A stretch of DNA of 64,000 nt from positions 558,001 through 622,000 of the forward strand of contig NZ_ML660162.1 in assembly GCF_007004725.1 (NCBI RefSeq), read 5' to 3'. Source of the stretch: Aliikangiella coralliicola (GTDB lineage Bacteria; Pseudomonadota; Gammaproteobacteria; Enterobacterales; Kangiellaceae). Under the pieces are notes generated by a model that did no database searches, had not been told where the DNA came from, and was given only the letters and a program-made list of their open reading frames with translations. Shown in pieces: positions 59,524 through 64,000 of the stretch. The position numbers and the translations under genes are program-made. How positions within the stretch are numbered: the first letter of the stretch is position 1; the number at the start of each line of letters is the position of its first letter.

Positions 59524-59946
59524 ATGTATACATTTCAATTAGATATCGTCAGTGCAGAAAAGTCGATTTTTTCTGGTACTGTTGATTCGCTAGTCGCAAC
59601 AGGTGAATTAGGCGAGTTGGGAATTACTCCGGGTCACGCCCCTTTGCTGACCAAGCTAAAGCCGGGGACGGTAAAAGTCACAGATCACGATGGAAAAGTA
59701 GAACATTACTACGTTTCCGGCGGGATGTTAGAGGTTCAACCCCATGTGACTACCATCCTTGCGGATACTGCAGCGCGAGCTGATGATGTGGACGAAGCGG
59801 CAGCAATTGCCGCAAAAGAAGCAGCTGAAGCCGCAATGACTGATCAAAACTCAGAAATTGAATACTCAAAAGCGGCGGCTGAATTAGCTGAAGCTGTTGC
59901 TCAATTACGAACCATTCAGGCTATTCGTAAGAAGGTTGGTAAGTAA
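59524..59946 (+). CDS. atpC: ATP synthase F1 subunit epsilon
   Basis: A 140-residue subunit with an N-terminal beta-sandwich (FQLDIVSAEKSIFSG, GITPGHAPLLTKLKPG) and a C-terminal two-helix regulatory arm rich in alanine. The ATG at 59524 has AGGA eight bases upstream; a TTG at 59518 is too close. It is the last atp gene. Confidence 0.96.
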   Translation: MYTFQLDIVSAEKSIFSGTVDSLVATGELGELGITPGHAPLLTKLKPGTVKVTDHDGKVEHYYVSGGMLEVQPHVTTILADTAARADDVDEAAAIAAKEAAEAAMTDQNSEIEYSKAAAELAEAVAQLRTIQAIRKKVGK

Positions 59947-59981
59947 GCTATTAGTTACTGAGTCAGTGGTAAAGTTATGAA

Positions 59982-60010
59982 AAGGCGCTTTTAGCGCCTT
60001 TTTTGTTTTT
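59982..60010 (+). terminator. atp operon terminator
   Basis: AAGGCGC (59982-59988), a five-base loop and GCGCCTT (59994-60000) form a perfect stem, followed by TTTTGTTTTTT. It is 35 bases after atpC. Confidence 0.92.
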
Positions 60011-60134
60011 TAAGCCCAAATTTTAGATAAATAGGTAAAAGTCAGGCTAATTCATATTTATTAAAGAAAAATTCAAACTTTTTCCGGTTTCATTACGACT
60101 ATATATTCAGATGCCTAAATTTGGGTGAACAGTC

Positions 60135-60329
60135 ATGAAACTATCCCTTTTAAAACCTATCATTGCCATGTTAGCCACAATTATTATGTGTGGAGTTTTA
60201 TCTGCCAGCCAGGCTTCGTCCACGAAAGAGGTGATTTTGAGCAATGAAGAAATTGGTACGAATAACTCAATTGAGATAAGTAAGGCTCAAAATAGAAAGA
60301 AACCGACGACACTAATCCAGTTAAATTAA
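60135..60329 (+). CDS. Small putative secreted protein
   Basis: A 64-residue frame starting with a convincing signal peptide (MKLSLLKPIIAMLATIIMCG, cleavage near ASQASS). It leaves a mature peptide of about 35 polar residues. There is no family match and no strong Shine-Dalgarno. It lies 125 bases after the atp terminator, alone. It could be a short secreted or periplasmic peptide, or a chance frame. Confidence 0.45.
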   Translation: MKLSLLKPIIAMLATIIMCGVLSASQASSTKEVILSNEEIGTNNSIEISKAQNRKKPTTLIQLN

Positions 60330-60592
60330 AAGGTTAGTAATCCAAGTTTATAAACTGGTTCATCTTGACTAGCAATTGTTAATAGATTGAGTCCGAACTA
60401 GAATCTCGCGTCAATCTAAGACTAATCTTTTCTTTAATCAGCATAATAGCGTCGGCTAGCAAGGATTTGATGAGTACTGCTGTTACGCAAACTCACTCCA
60501 TAACAATGAAAGAGCTAATTTGCTCAAACTCCGGATCGGGCATTTCATCAAATAGTCCCCTTGTCTGGTCACATCTGCCTTGTTAGGCATAG
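60330..60592. other. Intergenic region without recognised gene
   Basis: About 260 bases before the MBL-gene leader. Short stop-limited frames only. A TAGCTCAATTAGGTA stretch near 60590 recalls a tRNA D-arm, but no acceptor stem or anticodon arm can be built around it. Confidence 0.5.
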
Positions 60593-60638
60593 CTCAATTA
60601 GGTACAAAAATGACTCTATCTAATCTAATTGAGTCATT
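60593..60638 (+). promoter_or_regulatory. Leader with two competing hairpins before the MBL gene
   Basis: CTCAATTAG (60593-60601) pairs perfectly with CTAATTGAG (60625-60633). AATGACTC (60609-60616) pairs perfectly with GAGTCATT (60631-60638). Both use bases 60631-60633, so only one can form at a time. The second stem covers the ribosome-binding region right before the ATG at 60640. Such an arrangement could control translation. Confidence 0.45.
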
Positions 60639-60639
60639 T

Positions 60640-61605
60640 ATGAAGATACTTTTTTGCCTGTTGCTATCCATCTGCTCAATCCAGGTAACGATTGGTCAGG
60701 TGGTTGAGAGCAACTCACCGCGGGCTGAAGTCAATCGATACACCAGTCTCGCAGCCTGGGGGGTGAATGCCTACTGGATTGAAACGACAAAAAGTATTGT
60801 CCTGATTGATGCTCAATTACTGCCTGCTGATGCGAAAAAAATCGCGAGTATCATCAAGACCACTAACAAACCACTGGCTGCGGTGTTTATTACTCACCCT
60901 CATCCCGACCATTTCGCCGGACTCGCATTGCTAAAAGATGAGTTTGGCCAGTTTCCAATTTATTCTTCGAAAACAACAGCTGAAAAACTCGAAAGTTCTC
61001 TTAAACGATTTTTAAATAGCTCATTTTCAAAACCGTTTGGCGATAAAGTTGAGAAGCGATTTACCGGTATTACTAAAACGCTGCAACATAAAGAAGTGGT
61101 TGTTATTGATGGTTTAAAATTTCAGTTAGATGATTTAGGTGCGGGAGAATCCGAAAATAATAGCTTGATTTATTTACCACAGAAAAAGTGGCTTTTTACT
61201 GGTGACGCCACTATGCACCATGTTCATTACTATCTCGGTGAGGGACGTTCTAAAAAGATATTATCCCAACTGGAATACATTAAGAAAGAATATGAAAAGA
61301 ACATTTTATTTACAGGTCATGGAGAACCTGGACGAACCACCATCATTGACCAGCAAATTAATTATATTCAGTTGCTAAGAAAAAGCGTTTCAGATGCCAT
61401 ACAGCATAAAGCAAATCTTAGTAGTGACAAGTCGCACCTTATCAAAAATAAGCGTCAAGAAATCGCTCAACGCATATACAAAAAGTACCCTTACTTCGGT
61501 GATTTTGGTATTGAACCCATTCAGGTTATCAGTATGAATTTGTGGGGTGTTGAAACTGAATTATTGTCAGGAATCAAAGCACGTCATTCTAGCGTAGAAA
61601 AATAG
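60640..61605 (+). CDS. Metallo-beta-lactamase-fold hydrolase (exported)
   Basis: A 321-residue protein from the ATG at 60640, with a signal peptide (ILFCLLLSICSIQVTIGQ); a longer TTG-started frame (60580) would place this inside the protein. The MBL signature is HPHPDH (H86, H88, D90, H91), with later ligands in TGDATMHH and GHGEPG. It binds one or two zinc or iron ions in the periplasm. The SLAAWGVNAYWIE start resembles the quinoprotein-relay/SoxH-like and hydroxyacylglutathione-like MBL groups, not true beta-lactamases. The regulator gene follows after 13 bases. Confidence 0.83.
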   Translation: MKILFCLLLSICSIQVTIGQVVESNSPRAEVNRYTSLAAWGVNAYWIETTKSIVLIDAQLLPADAKKIASIIKTTNKPLAAVFITHPHPDHFAGLALLKDEFGQFPIYSSKTTAEKLESSLKRFLNSSFSKPFGDKVEKRFTGITKTLQHKEVVVIDGLKFQLDDLGAGESENNSLIYLPQKKWLFTGDATMHHVHYYLGEGRSKKILSQLEYIKKEYEKNILFTGHGEPGRTTIIDQQINYIQLLRKSVSDAIQHKANLSSDKSHLIKNKRQEIAQRIYKKYPYFGDFGIEPIQVISMNLWGVETELLSGIKARHSSVEK

Positions 61606-61618
61606 AGGAGTAACCCTT

Positions 61619-61954
61619 ATGTACAACCCCAATATTGCTCACTTAGAATCGAAACAGTTTTTAATTGGCAATTTGATTTATGATGCTTCTAGTCAAAGTT
61701 TATCACTAGGTACACAAACTATTTATTTGAGGAATAAACTCAATGAAGTTTTGTTTCATATGGTTGCCAATGAGTCACGATTAGTTTCACGATCAGAATT
61801 GATCGAAAAAGTTTGGGATGGAAACTATTATACAGGTGCGAAAGGTGTCACCCATAGCGTTTGCAAACTAAGAAAAAAATTAAATGATTTGGGTGTGACC
61901 CAAGTCAAGATCAGGACTTTACCCAAGCAAGGCTATTATTTGTCAGTTAATTGA
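61619..61954 (+). CDS. Stand-alone OmpR/ToxR-type winged-helix regulator
   Basis: A 111-residue protein that consists almost only of a Trans_reg_C winged helix (about 15-108): LRNKLNEVLFHMVANESRLVSR, the recognition-helix segment GVTHSVCKLRKKL and the wing TLPKQGYYL. No receiver or membrane domain is present, unlike OmpR or CadC. It is co-transcribed with the MBL gene (13-base gap) and may control it or the TonB receptor downstream. Confidence 0.8.
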   Translation: MYNPNIAHLESKQFLIGNLIYDASSQSLSLGTQTIYLRNKLNEVLFHMVANESRLVSRSELIEKVWDGNYYTGAKGVTHSVCKLRKKLNDLGVTQVKIRTLPKQGYYLSVN

Positions 61955-61968
61955 TTCTTTGAGACGAT

Positions 61969-61998
61969 AACCCACTAAAATATTTTTTTTAGTGGGTT
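61969..61998 (+). terminator. Terminator after the MBL-regulator pair
   Basis: AACCCACTAAAA (61969-61980) and TTTTAGTGGGTT (61987-61998) form a perfect 12-bp stem with a six-base loop. A T-rich tract follows (GTTCCCATTTTTTT). Confidence 0.8.
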
Positions 61999-62215
61999 GT
62001 TCCCATTTTTTTAGTTTTTTAATTTTGATCTTGTCGTCTATTTCTTCCAATCCTGTCAGACAATTTTATTTTTTTGATTTGTCTTTTTTAGAGAAAATTC
62101 ACAATAGTAAAACTGTATTTGAGAACTCCTGCACAGTAATTTCAAAAAATGTTTTTTGAAAAAAACGAACTCCAATTGATCAAAAAATTAAAAGTAAATT
62201 CAATAAAGTATTGCG

Positions 62216-62243
62216 TTGACTCACTAAAAAATTACTTTATACT
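62216..62243 (+). promoter_or_regulatory. Promoter of the right-end TonB receptor
   Basis: TTGACT (62216-62221) and TATACT (62238-62243) are 16 bases apart, 45 bases before the receptor ATG. The rest of the 61999-62287 gap is strongly A/T-rich with no gene. Confidence 0.7.
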
Positions 62244-62287
62244 CCTGCCCGATTTTTTAGTCTTACCAATCAATGGAGTAATATCAA

Positions 62288-64000
62288 ATGCGAAAGTTTC
62301 ATCCTGTTTCTTTCGCTGTGTCAGTCTGTATTTCGGCAACCAGTTTTTCAACGTATGCCGAAATGACGCAGGACGACCAGCAAAAAATTATTATCACCGG
62401 TTCTCATGTAAAACGCATCGATAACGAATCATCTTCCCCTCTCGTAATAATCAGTAAAGACGAAATTGCCCGTTCAGGAGCCACTACCCTGGCTGATTTA
62501 TTACAGACAACTGTTTATAGCAATGGCGCATCTTTAAACAATCAACAAACAGGTGGCTTCACACCTGGAGCCGCTAGCTATAATTTGAGAGGTTTACGAA
62601 CAGACAGAACTTTGGTGTTAGTTGATGGACGACGATTGCCAAGTTACCCATTTGGCCAAGATGGAAATATTGCATTTGTTGACCTTAATATCATTCCATT
62701 GGCAGAAGTTGAAAGCGTCGAAATTTTAAAAGATGGCGCTTCAGCTGTCTATGGTTCAGATGCGATCTCTGGGGTTGTTAACGTGATCACAAAACGTGAA
62801 CATAAAGGTAGTGAGATCGCTGTAAAAACGACTCAGTCAGATTCCAATTATAACGGTAACTTTATTTCTTATCTTGGCGGTTTTTCAGGCGACTCTAACG
62901 ATTTGATTGTGATCGCAGAATTACAAGATTACCAGGCGTTGCTTGGTGAAGATCTAGATGAAAGCTCGCGGTTACAATTGGGCGACCTAAGCTCATTTAG
63001 TTTTCCCGGAACCTATATTACTTCAGACGCCAACTCTAATTTATTGGCGACCGCCGCTGAAAACTGCGAGAGAACAGAAAACGCAGCAGGTTTCCTCAAT
63101 AATGTTCAAGGTCAGGTTTGTGTCAACGACTGGGCGAAATTGCGCCAACTTATTCCAGAAAATCAAAGGGCCTCTGTTTCAGTAAAATGGAATCAATATT
63201 TTGGTGATAGTACTTTTTATGCAGGTATTAGCGCTAACCAGATTGAAACAAGTTCTGATGTACCTTTTGGTTTGGTTGGAGGTGACTTTTTTATCGCCGC
63301 TAACTCTGCTATTAACCCTCTGACCGAAGATATGTTTTATCGCCGAGGTTTTTCTGAGCTAGGGCTTCAGACAATTGAAACAGAGTCGCGTAATTATCGT
63401 TTTGTGGCAGGTATCGAAGGTTTTATTTCCGACTTCGATTATGATGTAGCGTTAAGTCACGGTTTGACAGAGGTCAAAGAAGTTTATTCTAAAGGCTGGA
63501 TGAGTGTGACCGATCGTGATGCGCTATTCGCTGCGGTTAATAACGGAGAAATTAATCCATTTAATCCACTATCGCAGCAGCAAATTGATAACTATACGTC
63601 TCAATTTAATCACGACGGACGAAGCTATCATTCATCGGTATCGGGCAATCTATCTGGAGAACTTGCGGAGTTGGAGAGTGGTACACTTTATTTCGCTTCG
63701 GGTATTGAATTCAGACGAGAGTTTATTCGTGACTCTTCTGACCAGGCGATAATTGACGGAAATGTTGTTGGTCTTGGTAATTCGTCGGCCAGGGGTGATA
63801 GAGATATTTCCGCATTGTTTGCCGAGTTTATTATTCCTGCAACTGAGGAACTAGAACTTAACCTGGCGGTGCGTTATGACGACTATAGTGACTTTGGCTC
63901 CAGCGTTAACCCTAAAGTATCTTTTAGTTATGCACCTAATGAAACTCTGTTGGTAAGAGCTTCATGGGGAACTGGTTTCCGCGCGCCTAATCTGTTTGAA
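62288..64000 (+). CDS. TonB-dependent receptor (partial, runs off the window)
   Basis: An open frame of 571 codons from the ATG at 62288 to the window end without a stop. The Shine-Dalgarno GGAG lies nine bases upstream. It starts with a signal peptide (FAVSVCISATSFSTYAE), then the plug: IIITGSHVKRIDNESSSPLV, GATTLADLLQ, YNLRGLRTDRTLVLVDGRRL, VDLNIIPLAEVESVEILKDG, SAVYGSDAISGVVNVITKRE. Barrel strands follow up to NPKVSFSYAPNETLLVRASW. The GSHVKRxD...LVDGRR subtype is common in marine gammaproteobacteria and is often linked to peptide or carbohydrate uptake rather than siderophores. About 300 residues are missing on the right. Confidence 0.93.
   Translation, partial: MRKFHPVSFAVSVCISATSFSTYAEMTQDDQQKIIITGSHVKRIDNESSSPLVIISKDEIARSGATTLADLLQTTVYSNGASLNNQQTGGFTPGAASYNLRGLRTDRTLVLVDGRRLPSYPFGQDGNIAFVDLNIIPLAEVESVEILKDGASAVYGSDAISGVVNVITKREHKGSEIAVKTTQSDSNYNGNFISYLGGFSGDSNDLIVIAELQDYQALLGEDLDESSRLQLGDLSSFSFPGTYITSDANSNLLATAAENCERTENAAGFLNNVQGQVCVNDWAKLRQLIPENQRASVSVKWNQYFGDSTFYAGISANQIETSSDVPFGLVGGDFFIAANSAINPLTEDMFYRRGFSELGLQTIETESRNYRFVAGIEGFISDFDYDVALSHGLTEVKEVYSKGWMSVTDRDALFAAVNNGEINPFNPLSQQQIDNYTSQFNHDGRSYHSSVSGNLSGELAELESGTLYFASGIEFRREFIRDSSDQAIIDGNVVGLGNSSARGDRDISALFAEFIIPATEELELNLAVRYDDYSDFGSSVNPKVSFSYAPNETLLVRASWGTGFRAPNLFE

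Noticed and set aside
60581-60620. tRNA-like D-arm sequence (TAGCTCAATTAGGTA)
   Set aside because: No acceptor stem, anticodon arm or T-arm can be formed around it; the bases belong to the inverted repeat before the MBL gene.
62149-62424. 91-residue open frame on the plus strand
   Set aside because: It lies over the promoter and start of the TonB receptor in another frame and has no protein-like features; the receptor frame from 62288 is clearly the coding one.

Overview
The window is a stretch of gammaproteobacterial chromosome around the replication origin. The order gyrB-recF-dnaN-dnaA / oriC / rpmH-rnpA-yidD-yidC-mnmE ... mnmG-rsmG-parA-parB ... atpIBEFHAGDC is the classical gammaproteobacterial oriC neighbourhood. 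The AT-rich DNA, the many TonB-dependent receptors, the tricorn-like S41 peptidase and the Dcp lipoprotein suggest a marine, peptide-using bacterium of the Kangiellaceae/Oceanospirillales-Alteromonadales type. That placement is inference; no rRNA gene is present.

Bases 1-15,800 form a zinc-homeostasis island. It holds two Zur-type Fur-family regulators about 61% identical to each other; a MacB/FtsX-like ABC pair divergent from a DUF3299 lipoprotein and a HupE/UreJ-like membrane protein; and one long minus-strand operon (COG0523 GTPase, DUF1826, His-rich DUF2796, Zur, MerC, a 71-aa protein, and a plug-less TonB receptor remnant). A near-consensus Zur box (15512-15528) lies upstream of that operon. 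A tricorn-like peptidase and a Dcp peptidase are interspersed.

Bases 15,800-25,800 are the most unusual part: a divergent cluster that looks like a complete small-molecule metallophore system. The minus operon encodes an ATP-grasp ligase, a DUF4213/DUF364 'heavy-metal chelation' protein, an MFS exporter and two TonB-dependent receptors. The plus operon encodes a PduX-like GHMP kinase overlapping a cysteine-synthase-like PLP enzyme. The shared intergenic region carries an AT-rich palindrome. No NRPS, IucA/IucC-type synthetase or nicotianamine synthase is present, so the product would come from a short kinase/PLP-lyase/ATP-grasp route, loosely like the SbnI/SbnA step of staphyloferrin B or the Zur-controlled EDDS pathway. 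A DUF418 membrane protein and an ABC exporter with two DUF3526 permeases follow on the same strand.

Bases 30,900-33,400 hold small hypothetical and decaying genes (a CPCC protein, a lipoprotein, a frameshifted immunity-like gene, another remnant). Bases 33,600-40,500 carry gyrB, recF (with two perfect parS sites inside it), dnaN, dnaA and an oriC with DnaA boxes and nine GATC sites in about 500 bp. Bases 40,500-60,000 are housekeeping: ribosome/RNase P, membrane insertion, tRNA modification, chromosome partition, an Hcr-like reductase, an AlkD-like protein and the F1Fo ATP synthase operon. Bases 60,000-64,000 hold a small secreted protein, a metallo-beta-lactamase-fold protein with a stand-alone winged-helix regulator, and a TonB-dependent receptor that runs off the end of the window.
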